Below, one piece after another: positions 32,878-44,358 of a stretch of 64,000 nt of DNA. A program made the translations under genes and the position numbers. The stretch's first letter is position 1. Each line of letters begins with the position of its first letter. This DNA is from Stomoxys calcitrans (Eukaryota; Arthropoda; Insecta; Diptera; Muscidae): positions 2,604,001 through 2,668,000 of the forward strand of contig NC_081552.1 in assembly GCF_963082655.1 (NCBI RefSeq), read 5' to 3'. Under the pieces are notes generated by a model that saw only the letters and a list, made by a program, of their open reading frames with translations, made no database searches and had not been told where the DNA came from.

Positions 32878-34594
32878 CTACTAGCTGACCCGGGCCCACT
32901 CCGCTGCGCCTTCTTTTAATTTATATGGGAGAAAAGTTGCCTTGGAATATTTATTTTCGACAAAGATAGTGAAATACCATGCTACGAAAATAGTATATCG
33001 CTTGACTAACAGTTAAACAATATAAGTGCCTTTATCTGAATCCCATATGATCTTTATTGGTCTACGAATTTAAGTTTGGATGTAAGGTGTACTTCATTCT
33101 CAAAGTACTTCATTTCAGCCCGATATTCTCATGATGTCTGATTTAGGGGTGTTTTCGGGGGTGAGGTGATCCCCCAGACACTTGGCCCTGAAAAAAAATC
33201 ATCGAGCTCTTCTCTTAAATACCCTTTATTTGAACCCCATATTGCCATTGGTTTAAGGAGAGTTTACAGGATGAGGCGTCCCCCAAACACATGGCCCCAA
33301 AATAGGCTACCAAATTCGTTTTCTAATCTCAAAAACCTTTCATTTTAGCCACATATTGGCATGGTCGAACAATTTTGGGGTGTTTTGGGAAAGGGGTGAT
33401 GCCTTAAATACATGGTCCTACATTTGGATATCAAATTCGTATTCTACTCCCAAATACCTATATTTGAGCCCTATATTGTGATGGTCACTAAAAAATTGCT
33501 GTTTGTGGGATATTTTGGGAAAGGGGTAAACCCCCGAAAATTGATCCCGAAAATGGGTATCATTTATAGCTTTACTCCCCAATTCCTTTCATTTAAGCTC
33601 CACATTGACATGGTCATTTAAGCTCCACATTAACCTGGGGTGGTACCCCAAACAGTAAGCCCGGAAAATATATCAGCAACGTAGAGAAAGAATAGAGCTA
33701 TTCTCATATATCCATATACCTTTTATTTAAACCCCATATTGTCATTGGTTTTGAGGGGAGTTTACACGATGGGGCGTCGCCCAAACACATGGCCCCAAAA
33801 TTGGTTATCAAATTCATTTTCTAATCTGAAATACCTTCCATTTGAGGCACATATTGGCATGGTCGAAAAATTTTAACCCTTTGGGGGTGTTTTGGGGAAG
33901 GGGTGATGCCGTAAATGCATTGTCCTCCATTTGGATATCAAATTCGTATTCTACTCCCAAATACCCTTATTTGAGCCCCATATTGTGATGGTCACTAAAA
34001 AATTGCTGTTTGTGGGATATTTTGGGAAAGGGGTAAACCCCCGAAAATTGATCCCGAAAATAAGTATCATTTATAGCTTTATTCCCCAATTCCTTTCATT
34101 TAAGCTCCACATTGACATGGTCATAGCGGGAGTTGGCCCCCACATACCTTTAATTTGAGCCCCATATTTCGGCAAACATGACCGGCTTGGGGGGTGCTTT
34201 GTGGGATGTGCGGCCACTCAGTGAATTCGCCTTGAAAATATATATCGGATTCGTGTTCCACTTTAAAAACCCTTAAAACTTACTATTTGGATGGTGTTGT
34301 GGGGGTGGGGTGGCCGCATAGACACTTTTCCTGAACATCGATATCAAATTCGTGCTTTCGCTTAAATCGCACCACCCATCTCCGAGATCTGGCGTTTCTG
34401 AAAATTAGGGTAAGGGGGAGGGTCCGCCCACCCTTCAGATATCAGAAAATGTAGTACACTATTTTCACGGCGGGATCATTATGCACCATCTGTGAAAATT
34501 TCAAGAAAATCGGTTCAGCCGTTTCTGAGTCTATAAGGAACACACAAACATACAAACCTACAAACAAACACAAATTGATTTTTATATATAAGAT
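32878..34594 (+). mobile_element. C-family repeat, both ends present
   Basis: It starts TACTAGCTGACCCGGGCCCA and GCTGCGCCTTCTTTTAATTT. An array of roughly 130-bp units carries the phrase CCCCATATTGCCATTGG or similar. It then runs through CCACCCATCTCCGAGATC, AAATCGGTTCAGCCGTTTCT, an ACAAAC-rich tract and AATTGATTTTTATATATAAG. A block of about four units is repeated (33247-33620 against 33742-34125). Apparent 60-75 codon frames recur because the unit recurs. No target-site duplication is clear. Confidence 0.75.
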
Positions 34595-34628
34595 TCGGCC
34601 CGGCCGAACTTAACACGCTTTTACTTAC
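34584..34628 (+). mobile_element. Orphan HINE 3' terminus fused to the C-family end
   Basis: TATATAAGATTCGGCCCGGCC, then GAACTTAACACGCTTTTACTT: a full HINE hairpin and tail, but nothing of HINE upstream except the TATATAAGAT shared with the C terminus. Confidence 0.75.
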
Positions 34629-34657
34629 TTTAATTTTTACCTTATAAGTACATATAC

Positions 34658-34730
34658 ACCCCGGTAACTAAGTTGGTAAAGTGCTAAATTACTAGCACAA
34701 GCGTCATGGGTCCGATTCCCACCACAGGCT
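34658..34730 (+). mobile_element. tRNA-like sequence, probable SINE head
   Basis: GGTAACTAAGTTGGTAAAG resembles box A, and GGGTCCGATTCCC at about 34708 resembles box B. The acceptor ends do not pair convincingly, so a functional tRNA is unlikely. Confidence 0.45.
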
Positions 34731-34967
34731 TTAATCCGTATATTTTGGTAGCTCAAACGAAAAAAATAATTCGTTTGACATAAAGATCTCGGAGATGGTG
34801 GTGATATTAATGCGAAATTTTGTGTGCTCTCTTATAGTAGGTTAGCTTGAAAAGAGGTTGCAGATATTAATCCGCCCCATGCCACTATGGACATACACCT
34901 AAGCCAGTAATTGGCTTGTGGTGAGCTCTAAAATCTAAAAAGTAACCTCGAAAAAGAAAAAATTAAG
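34731..34967. other. C-family scrap and probable LINE 3' UTR
   Basis: At about 34785-34850 AGATCTCGGAGATGGTGGTG and TTTTGTGTGCTCTCTTATAG are the reverse complement of a C-family 3' segment. After it, GTTGCAGATATTAATCCGCC and GCCAGTAATTGGCTTGTGGT sit just past the C terminus of the following minus-strand LINE relic, but on the plus sense, so the link to it is tentative. Confidence 0.4.
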
Positions 34968-35695
34968 TTAGGAATTAGAGTGTTTTTCTGGTATTGTGTC
35001 CCCTCCTGAGTACCATTGTCTGTTAGCCGCGAAAGCCGGGCAATGATACAGCAAATGCTTCAACGTCTCGTCATCTTCCCCACATGCCCTACACATGCTA
35101 TCACTTTCACACTGACTTTGCATAAGTGAGCTCGTAATCCTGACACCAAAAGCTATAGTGACCTCCTTCTTACTTCCATTCCGTAATAGCCTCATCCTCT
35201 CACGATCCGGAGCACCCCATAAGATTTTCGCCGTCCTACCGAGTGTTTCGTTGTTCCACAGTGTTACATGACGCCCACGCCCTTAAATCGGACTACGTCG
35301 ACCCGAAAGGCTTTAGATTAACAAGGTTTATCGATGGCAGTTCTCTGACCTTCACTGTCAAATCGTCTGTCATTTCGTTCCCCCTTATTCCGATATGCAC
35401 CGGCAGCCAAACTATGCGGAATGTGCCATCCTCAGAGAAGGTTAATCTCCTTTTTATACTGCAAGACTGTTCGTGACCTTACCGTCCTGGTTGTTATTGC
35501 CCTTATTGCCATTTTACTATCCGTAAAGATATTCACCCTCGGCGTCCTCGCGTTAGTACTACACCATCTCAGGCGTACCGTGATCGCTCGGATCTACGCC
35601 TGTAGGACCGTATTACGGTAAGACATCCTAAAACAGATCTCAGTCCCTGGGTTCTCAATGTAGACCCCCAGGCCTACTATGTCCCCTAGCCTTGA
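34968..35695 (-). pseudogene. LINE ORF2 C-terminal relic: RNase H plus zinc knuckle
   Basis: The minus-strand translation, with stops and shifts, gives RNase H blocks (GLGVYIENPGTEICFRM; NIFTDSKMAIRAI, which carries the TDS catalytic Asp motif; IVWLPVHIGIRGNEMTDDL). Then comes an intact stretch RMRLLRNGSKKEV leading to the Cys/His knuckle CRACGEDDETLKHLLYHC. The order RNase H then CxxC...HxxxHC is that of I-clade and related LINEs. Reverse transcriptase and endonuclease regions are absent. At least one stop lies inside the RNase H part, so it is not functional. Confidence 0.78.
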
Positions 35696-35699
35696 TCCA

Positions 35700-36432
35700 T
35701 TTTAGAATAGAACACGAATCTTGATATATATTTCCAAGTCATTGATTAGCCGCCCCATTCCCTAAAGCATCCCCAAACATGAAATGTTTGCCGACTATGG
35801 AATTATGGGGCTCAAATGAAAAATATTTGAGAGAAGAGCACAAGTCTGATATCAACATTCGGGACCAACTGTCTATGGGACGTCTCACCCCCATAGCAAC
35901 CCCAAATAGGTCTTATTTGCTCACCATGACAATTTGGGGCTCAAAGAGAGTGAAGCACGATTTGATAGTTTTTAGGACCCACCCCCAATCCGGCCATATT
36001 TGCTGACTATTGTATTAAGGCGCTCACATTAAAGTTATTTGACAAATACCAAATTTGGGTTAAGTGTTTGGCCCGCTTATACCAATGGCAATATAGGGTA
36101 CAAATAAATGATACTTAAAACGATCACGATGCTGATATTTTTAAGGGCTAAGTGTTTGGGAGACCACCCACTCCACAAAACACCCCGTACATATCTACCG
36201 ACCATGGCAATATAGGGTTCAAATGAAAGGTAATGGGGGGTAGAGCACGAAATTAATACCCACTTTCGTGTCCAAGATTCTGGGGGTCCACCCCTTCCCG
36301 CAAAACACCCCCCAATCAGGAATTATTTACTGGATATGGAAATATGGGGATCAAATAAAAGGTATTTGGGAGTAGAATACGAATCTGATATCCAAATGTG
36401 GGATATCAGATTCGGGCCCGGTTCAGCTAGTA
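35700..36432 (-). mobile_element. C-family repeat, minus orientation
   Basis: Units such as GACTATGGAATTATGGGGCT and ACCATGGCAATATAGGGTTC lead to GGGCCCGGTTCAGCTAGTA at the family 5' end. The segment just before this terminus is deleted: GTGGGATATCAGATTC runs straight into GGGCCC. Confidence 0.7.
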
Positions 36433-36717
36433 AATAAATAAATGAAAAAATAATGTATATCATAATTCAAAATAAAATTTTTAACAAATTGTTATTGTGT
36501 GCAAGCCCATAGTCTTGCTTGGGATTATTTTCTTGTTAATGTTATGTTTATGGTTAAAGTTTGATATGTTGAAGCGTTTGATATGTTGTTTCTAGTAAAA
36601 AAAATCCTAACGTTTTATTTTTTTTGCGTGTAATTATTTTAGGCTACCACTATAGCTTCTACGTTATTAATATATGAAACTTATTCAGCTAGGATATCGG
36701 GAGCCTAGTGGAAATCA
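36433..36717. other. Noncoding, with a MITE-like end at 36606-36632
   Basis: AACGTTTTATTTTTTTTGCG, followed by TGTAA, is the reverse complement of a motif at 38733-38763, on the far side of the next HINE. No gene. Confidence 0.45.
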
Positions 36718-38672
36718 TTTTTATACCCTCCACCATAAGATGGGGGGTATACTAATTTCGTCATTCTGTTTGTAACTACTCGAAATATTCGTCTGAGACC
36801 CCATAAAGTATATATATTCTTGATCGTCGTGACATTTTATGTCGATCTAGCCATGTCCGTCCGTCTGTCCGTCCGTCCGTCCGTCCGTTTGTCTGTCGAA
36901 AGCACGCTAACTTCCGAAGGAGTAAAGCTAGCCGCTTGAAATTTTGCACAAATACTTCTTATTAGTGTAGGTCGGTTGGTATTGTAAATGGGCCATATCG
37001 GTCCATGTTTTGATATAGCTGCCATATAAACCGATCTTGGGTCTTGACTTCTTGAGCCTGTAGAGTGCGCAATTCTTATCCGATTGGAATGAAATTTTGC
37101 ATGACGTGTTTTGCTATGATATCCAACAACTGTGCCAAGTATAGTTCAAATCGGTTCATAACCTGATATAGCTGCCATATAAACCGATCTTGGGTCTTGA
37201 CTTCTTGAGCCTCTAGCGTGCGCAATTCTTATCCGATCAGAATGAAATTTTGCACGACGTGTTTTGTTATGATATCCAACAACTGTGCCAAGTATGGTTC
37301 AAATCGGTCCATAACCTGATATAGCTGCCATATAAACCGATCTTGGGTCTTGACTTCTTGAGCCTCTAGAGTGCGCAATTCTTATCCGATTGAAATGAAA
37401 TTTTGCACGACGTGTTTTCTTGTTATATCCAACAACAGTGCCAAGTATGGTTCAAATCGGTCCATAACATGGTAAAGCTGCCATATAAACCGATCTTGGG
37501 TCTTGACTTCTTGAGCCTCTAGAGTGCGCAATTCTTATCCGATTGAAATGGAATTTCGCACGACGTGTTTTGATATGATACCCAACAACTTTGCCAAGTA
37601 TGGTTCAAATCGGTCCATAACCTGATATAGCTACCATATAAACCGATCTTGGGTCTTGACTTCTTGACCCTCTAGTGGGCACAATTCTTATCCGAATTGA
37701 ATGAATTTTTGCACGAAGTATTTTGTTATGATATCCAACAACTGTGCCAAGTATGGTTCAAATCGGTTCATAACCTGATATAGCTGTCATATAAACAAAT
37801 CTGGGCACTTGACTTCTTGAGGTTCTAGAGGGCGCAATTCCTATCCGATTTGGCTAAAATTTTGCATGACGTGTTTTATTTTTACTTTTAACAACTGTGC
37901 TAAGAATAATTCAAATCGGTTCATAACCTGATATAGCTACCATATAAACCGAGCTTGGGTCTTGACTTCTTGACCATCTAGTGGGCACAATTCTTATCCG
38001 AATTGAATGAATTTTTGCACGAAGTATTTCGTTATGATATCCAACAACTGTGCCAAGTATGGTTCAAATCGGTTCATAACCTGATATAGCTGTCATATAA
38101 ACAAATCTGGGCACTTCACTTCTTGAGGTTCTAGAGGACGCAATTCCTATCCGATTTGGCTAAAATTTTGCATGACGTATTTTATTTTTACTTTCAACAA
38201 CTGTGTCAAATAAGGTTCAAATCGGTTCATTACCTGATATAGCTGCCATATAAACCGATCTGGGATCTTGACTTCTTGACCCCTAGAGGTCGCAATTATT
38301 ATCCGATATGCCTGAAATTTTGTACGATGGATCCTCTCATGACCATCAACAAACGTGTTTATTATGGTCTGAATCGGTCTATAACCCGATACAGATCCCA
38401 TATAAATCGTTCTCTCTATTTTACTTCGTGAGCCCCAATGGGCGCAATTCTTATACGAATTGGCTGAAATTTTACACAGGTCTCCAACATATAATTTAAT
38501 TGTGGTCCGAACCGGGCCATATCTTGATATCGTTTTAATAGCAGAGCAACTCTTTTCTTATATCCTTTTATGCCTAAGAAGAGATGCCGAGAAAAGAACT
38601 CGACAAATGCGATCCATGGTGGAGGGTATATAAGATTCGGCCCGGCCGAACTTAGCACGCTTTTACTTGTTT
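36718..38672 (+). mobile_element. HINE-B, full-length, longest copy
   Basis: It opens TTTATACCCTCCACCATAAG. The core ACCCCATAAAGTATATATAT, a short (GTCC)n tract and roughly ten CTR units of 153 bp follow. It closes CCATGGTGGAGGGTATATAA, hairpin ATTCGGCCCGGCCGAA, AGCACGCTTTTACTTG. The 5' region is nearly identical to the copy at 15780-17472, implying a close common source. Confidence 0.9.
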
Positions 38673-39018
38673 TATCTTAGCGAAATGGGTCAATAAACGC
38701 AGCTTTTATTGGCTTAAGGCAAATTATGGACTACACGCAAAAAAAAAAATAAAATAAACGTTTGGAATATCTTAGCAAAAAAGCAAAATATTCGCGAAAT
38801 ACTATATTCAAAGTAAAGTAAATTTTACTCCACTGTTGAACGATAGTAGTGAATTTGCATTTTTTGATGTAAAATTTACTTCGTTTATGGTAAAATTTTT
38901 AGAAACTTAGTCTGTGGTTAAGGAAAAATTTAATCCAAAATGTTTTGTTTACAGCAAAAAAAAATTGACACTAAAAGATGATTCACTTCAAATGTTCACC
39001 TCATGTATATTTTCATGA
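38673..39018. other. Noncoding, MITE-like terminus at 38733-38763
   Basis: ACACGCAAAAAAAAAAATAA, then AATAAACGTTT, mirrors 36606-36632. The remainder is AT-rich with TAAAATTTACT-like words. No gene. Confidence 0.4.
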
Positions 39019-39735
39019 TTTTTATATCCACCACCGAAGGATAGGGGTATATTCATTTTGTCATTCCGTTTGCAACACATCGAAATATCCATTTCCGACC
39101 CTATAAAGTGTATATGTTCTTGATCAGAGTAAAAATCTAAGACGATCTAGACATGTCCGTCCGTCTCTCTGACTTTAAAATTAGAGATATTGAGCTGAAA
39201 CTTTACATAGATTCTTTTTTCGTCCATAAGCAGGTTAAGTTCGAAGATGAGCTATATCGGACTACATCCTGATATAGCCCCCATATAGACCGATCCTCCG
39301 ATTTAGGGTCTTAGGCCAATAAAAGCCACACTCATTATCCGATTTCGCTGAAATTTGGGATAGTGAGTTGTGCTAGGCCCTTCGCCATCCTTCGTTAATT
39401 TGGCCTAGATCGATCCAGATTTGGTTATAGCTACCATATAGACCTATCCTCCGATTTAGAGTCTTAGGGCTTTAAAAGCCACGTTCATTATCCAATTTCG
39501 CTGAAATTTTGGACAGTGAGTTGTGTTAGGTCCTTCGACATCCTTCGTCAATTTGGCCTTGATCGGATGCCATATAGACCGATCTCTCGATTTAATGTTT
39601 TGGGCTCATAAAAGGCGCATTTATTGTCCGATGTTGCCGAAATTTGGGACAGAGAGTTGAGTTACGCTCCTCCACATATAGACCGATATCTCGATTTAAA
39701 GTCTTGGCCCCAAAAAAGGCGCATTTATAATCCGA
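39019..39735 (+). mobile_element. HINE-A, 3' truncated by C-family sequence
   Basis: TTTTTATATCCACCACCGAAGG, core TTTCCGACCCTATAAAGTGT, CTR units with deletions, then a stop at GCATTTATAATCCGA where CTAGCTGACCCGGGC starts without a gap. Confidence 0.8.
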
Positions 39736-41773
39736 CTAGCTGACCCGGGCCGCTCCGCTGCGCCTTCTTTTACTTTATATGGATCAAACGTTTCCTTGGA
39801 ATATTTATTTTCGACAATTAAAGAGCTTTTAGTGAAATACCATGCTACGAAAATAGTATATCGCTTGACTAACAATTTAACAACATAAGTGCCTTTGTCC
39901 GAATCCCATATGATCTTTATTGGTCTACGAATTTAAGTTAGGATGTAAAGTGTACTCCATTCTTAAAATACTTTATTTCAGCCCGATATCTCATGATATC
40001 TGATTTAGGGGTTCTTCTTTCAAAAACCATTTATTAAACCCCATATTGCCTTTGGTTTAGGGGAGTTTACACGATGACCATGACCCAAAATAGGTTATCA
40101 AATTCGTTTTCTAATCTTTAATACCACATACTGGCATGGTCAAAAATTTTTTACCCTTTGCGGGGTGTTTTGGGGAAGGGGTGATTCCCTATATACATAG
40201 TCCTAAATTTGGACACCAAATTCGTATTCTACTTCCAAATACTTTCATTTGAGCCCCATTTTGCGATGGTCACTAAAAAATTGCTTTTTGTGGGGTATTT
40301 TGGGAAAGGGGTTGACCCCCAGGCAATTGGTCCCGAAAGTGGGTATCAATTCTTGCTCTACCCTCCAATGCCTTTTTTTAAGCTTCACATTGACATGGGG
40401 TATATATGGCCGATTTAGGGGTGTTTTGGGGATTAGGGTGGTCGCCCAAACACTAAGCCCGGAAAATATATTAGCAACGTGCTTAATTCTCATATATCTA
40501 TATATCATTTATTTGAACCCCATATTGCTATTGCCCTCAAAATTGGATATCAAATTCGTTTTCAAATCTCATTTAAACTCCTTATTGCAAAAATCGGCAA
40601 ATATGTCCGGTTTGAGTTATTGGCCCTTAAAACTATAAATATTTAGTTCCACTCTCTTTAAGACCCAAATTGTCTTGGTGAGCAAATACGTCCTATTTGG
40701 GGGTTGTTGTGGTGGTGGGACGTCCGCTAAACAGTTGGTCCCTAATGTTGATATCTGATCCGTGGTCTACTCCCACATACCTTTAATTTGAGCCCCATAT
40801 TTCCATAGTCGGCAAACATGAGCGGCTTAGGGGGTGTTTTGGGGGATGGGCGGCCACTCAGAGTGTTGGCCTTGAAAATATATATCGAATTCGTGTTCCA
40901 CTTTAAAAACCCTCGTATTTGAGCCTCATATTGCAAAAGTCAGCAAATTCTTACTATTTGGGTGGTGTTGTGGGGGTGGGGTGGCCCCATAGGCACTTTT
41001 ACCAAATATTGATATCAGATTTGTGCTTTACTCCCAATGACCTTTAATTTGAGCCCCATATGGCAATGGTCGTAAATGTGTCCCCTTTGGGGAAGTTTTT
41101 AGGGACAGGCGGCCCCCCAAACACTTGGTCCCATATTTCGATATCAGATTCTAATTCTACACTCGAATACCTTTTATTTAAGCCCCATATTCCCATGGTC
41201 AGTAAATAAGTCCTGTTTGGGAGGTGTTTTGGGGAAAGGGTGGACCCGCAGAAACGTGGTTCCACATATGGATATCAAATTCGTATTCTACTCGCAAATA
41301 CCTTTCATTTGAGTCCCATATTGCCATGGTCGGTAAATATGTCCGATCTGGGGGTGTTTTGGGGGTTGGGGTGGTCCCCCTAGCACTTGGTTCGACAAAT
41401 GGATATCAGATACGTTTTCTTATCCTAATTACCTTTCATTTGAGTCCCATATTGTCGTGATTGGTCTAGATACATGTTTGGTAGGTTTTAGGGTGGGGGC
41501 GGCCCCCCTAGGTACCCCATCCGAAATTTGGATACCAAATTTTTATTTTTAAGGTACTATATGAGAGCACACAAAATTTCTGAAAATTAGGGTAAGGGGG
41601 AGGGTCCGCCCCCCCCTTCAGATATCAAAAAATTTAGAACCATATTTTCACCACGGGATCATTATGCACCATCTGTGAAAATTTCAAGAAAATCGGTTCA
41701 GCCGTTTCTGAGTCTATAAGGAACATACAAACAAACCTACAAACAAACACAAATTGATTTTTATATATAAGAT
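39736..41773 (+). mobile_element. C-family repeat, longest copy
   Basis: It starts CTAGCTGACCCGGGCCGCTC and ends AAATTGATTTTTATATATAA, GAT. CCCATAT landmarks at 41051, 41180, 41311 and 41442 give 129-131 bp spacing. The 5' ~600 bp differ from the array. Short frames are repeat-derived. HINE-like DNA of another subfamily follows the 3' end. Confidence 0.75.
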
Positions 41774-42065
41774 GAGAGCTGTATCTAAATCTGAACCGAC
41801 TTTTTTCTAATAGGTCGTTTGAAAATTGTTCTTACTACGGCCATTTAATTCCAAATCCGGCAATAAATAAATATGAGAGCTATATCCAAATCTTGACCGA
41901 TTTTGACGAAATCTTGCAGAAATGTTAAGATCAGTAACAAAATAATCCGTGGCAAATTATGTGTAGATAGGCTGAAAATTTTAGTTACAACGGCCATTTA
42001 AGAGCAAATCGGACGATACATATATATGGGCGATAAATATATATGAGAACTATATCCCAACAAAA
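41774..42065 (+). mobile_element. HINE-like relic, divergent subfamily (part 1)
   Basis: Two diverged tandem pieces with ATGAGAGCTATATCCAAATC, ACGGCCATTTAA and ATATATGAGAACTATATCCC. The same phrases recur at 42911-43235, so both may derive from one interrupted element. Confidence 0.5.
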
Positions 42066-42414
42066 ACTCTCATTACTAAATAACCATTATTCAAAAACTA
42101 ATTACTACTAATATTAAGGCATCGTTTCTAATTACTTTTACATGGCGATGTCCTAGGAGGAAAGTTCTTCCGCACAAACATACCAATGTCTAAGCATGCA
42201 AGATGTCAATGGCATATTATCTTGTTGATGTTGCAGTGTATTGTACACGAAGGCGGTAGCCCTTGCCGATGAAGGATTCCATCGGGTCAATCCGGTACGT
42301 ACAACCGGCTGCCATGGGATTGACATATTGTTGAACGTTGCTAAAAAATAATTACTTAGACTCAAACATGCTCACGCCTTCCTCCACCACCACGTTCTCA
42401 ATGCTCAGTTTCAG
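42066..42414. other. Noncoding, no gene recognised
   Basis: Nothing recognisable. Confidence 0.4.
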
Positions 42415-42744
42415 ATGGGCATATCGGACTATATCTTGATATAGCCCCCATATCCGACCGCCCATAAAAGCCACATTCATTGTTAGATTTTGATGAAATT
42501 TGGGACAATGATAAATTTGGATGTAGCTACCAAAAAGACCAATATTTTGTTCTACAAAACTGAACAATGACTTGTAATTATTAGGCCACTCAATGTCCGC
42601 GCCAAATTTGGTCCGGTCTGATTTGGACCAAATTTTGATATAGCTGCTGTGGGGTCATAAATTATGAATTTTTCACCGCATTGCGACGAAGGGTGGTTTA
42701 CATATATAACCGCGGTGGTGGGTATCCAACGCCTTTTACTTGTT
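42415..42744 (+). mobile_element. HINE-A 3' part lacking its hairpin
   Basis: Sequence from CATATCGGACTATATCTTGA through CGGTGGTGGGTATCC to ACGCCTTTTACTTGTT is HINE-A, with the CTR collapsed. Between GGTATCC and AACGCC the usual hairpin segment of about 22 bp is absent, with clean flanks. Confidence 0.72.
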
Positions 42745-42910
42745 ATCAATACCAATGTTATAATAATTTTTTTTCTATTATAACAAATAAGTGCCTATTC
42801 TTGAACTTCATCGAATGTTGTATGTAATGACATTTGTACTACCGGTAACACAGGCGGTATTCCTTTTGATTACTCTCTAAATCTAAAGCTAATGAGTTAT
42901 CCATTACCAA

Positions 42911-43235
42911 GTTTTTGTTGGGATCCAAATCTGAACCAATATTTATGAAATCTTGCAGATATTTTACAGTCAGTCACAGAACAATACGTGCCAAATTCTG
43001 TGCAGATCTGTTGCAAATTTTAGCTACTACGGCCATTTAAGTGCAAATCGGGCGATACGGTTGGGCATATCGACTGAAAATTTCAACCGATCTGGTAGAC
43101 ATTTTGCAACAACATCCAAGCCAAGTATGGCTCGATTTGGGTGATATAGCTCCAATGTCATAGCAAGTCTTATTGATTATCCTTTGTTTGAGAGATACAG
43201 TAAAAGAACTAGATAAATCCGTCGATCACTCTTTT
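42911..43235 (+). mobile_element. HINE-like relic, divergent subfamily (part 2)
   Basis: GGATCCAAATCTGAACC, TACTACGGCCATTTAAGTGC, TTTTGCAACAACATCC and AAAGAACTAGATAAATCCG recall the HINE-B 3' region, but no hairpin remains. Confidence 0.5.
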
Positions 43236-44358
43236 GCAATCAATTAGGAGATGGCATTTGTCATCCAGTATTGCTATCCCTTCTAATGTCACTCGTATAC
43301 AAATACCTATACTAAGTACAGGTTTATTTTATGGTCACCTGAATGTGAGGTTACACCAATCACTCCGAACGAAGTATCATTGCAGAAAACCTTTTTGCCT
43401 GCCTTAAGCCTATTAATTACTATTCATTAATTTCCATTTGATTGCATTCACAAATCAATGACATAGTTAATTTTCTTTCTCAACTCCCTCAGCTTGAAGT
43501 AAAGACAAATAGCAGCTCTATAGTAGAGAAATGTCAGAATATTTTAATTGTTTTTTTTTTTTTTTTTTGTTGCTACCCCCATTTCTAGCCACTGGTAATT
43601 GTTCATTGCATGGACTTAAGTGACAACTGGAAAAGTTTTATTACTTTACCAATCCAGGCCATATCTCACTTCGGTGTTTTAACTTTTTAACGGTTTCTTA
43701 TGCAAATTAATATTGACACAATTGTCGAACAAGCTGCAAACAAAAAAGCAACAAACTTCTTTTTCTTCTTCAGGATTCTACTTGTCGTTCGTTGGTCCTT
43801 GCAAAAGGAGTGAATGAACGTTGGATACATGTCAATATCCATTACGGGAAGGTATTTTTTTGTTCACAATCTTGCACAGCTTTTTTCCCGTTCAGGCAGC
43901 CGCAAAGGTCTAACTTTGAAGTGAATAATTAAAACATGCTGAGGAAATTGAAATGAATTCATTTGGATACAGTTTGTTCTTGGATTGTTGGAGTGATTTC
44001 TTAAGATTTGTCCGTATGGTAATTTCATTATTTACTCTTGGAAATTGATAAAATTTGTAAGTCTTGTTGAAATCGAGCAAAAAGGAAAGAAACCAAGAAA
44101 GGAATAAATTACCAACTCAACAAACCTGAAAGTGCTCAGTACAAGTACAAAAAACCAAATGTTCAAGGCTTAAGATAGAATAGGATTTAAAGAAGCTATT
44201 GTACATCATCGTCATCGTATCCTTCTGTAAAGGCACAATGCTGTTCTATATGCTCTAAAATATTTATGAAGCGTAAATGTATTCCCACTGCTAATCATGT
44301 GACACTTAATAACCCGAATAACCGAATTTGCATAAACTCACACCAACGCGATCATTTA
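43236..44358. other. Noncoding, no gene recognised
   Basis: 1.1 kb without a recognised product. A run of about 19 T lies near 43551-43569. Confidence 0.45.

Noticed and set aside
34968..35195. Stand-alone zinc-knuckle gene
   Set aside because: The upstream minus-strand sequence gives RNase H blocks of the same LINE with stops, so it is a LINE relic.
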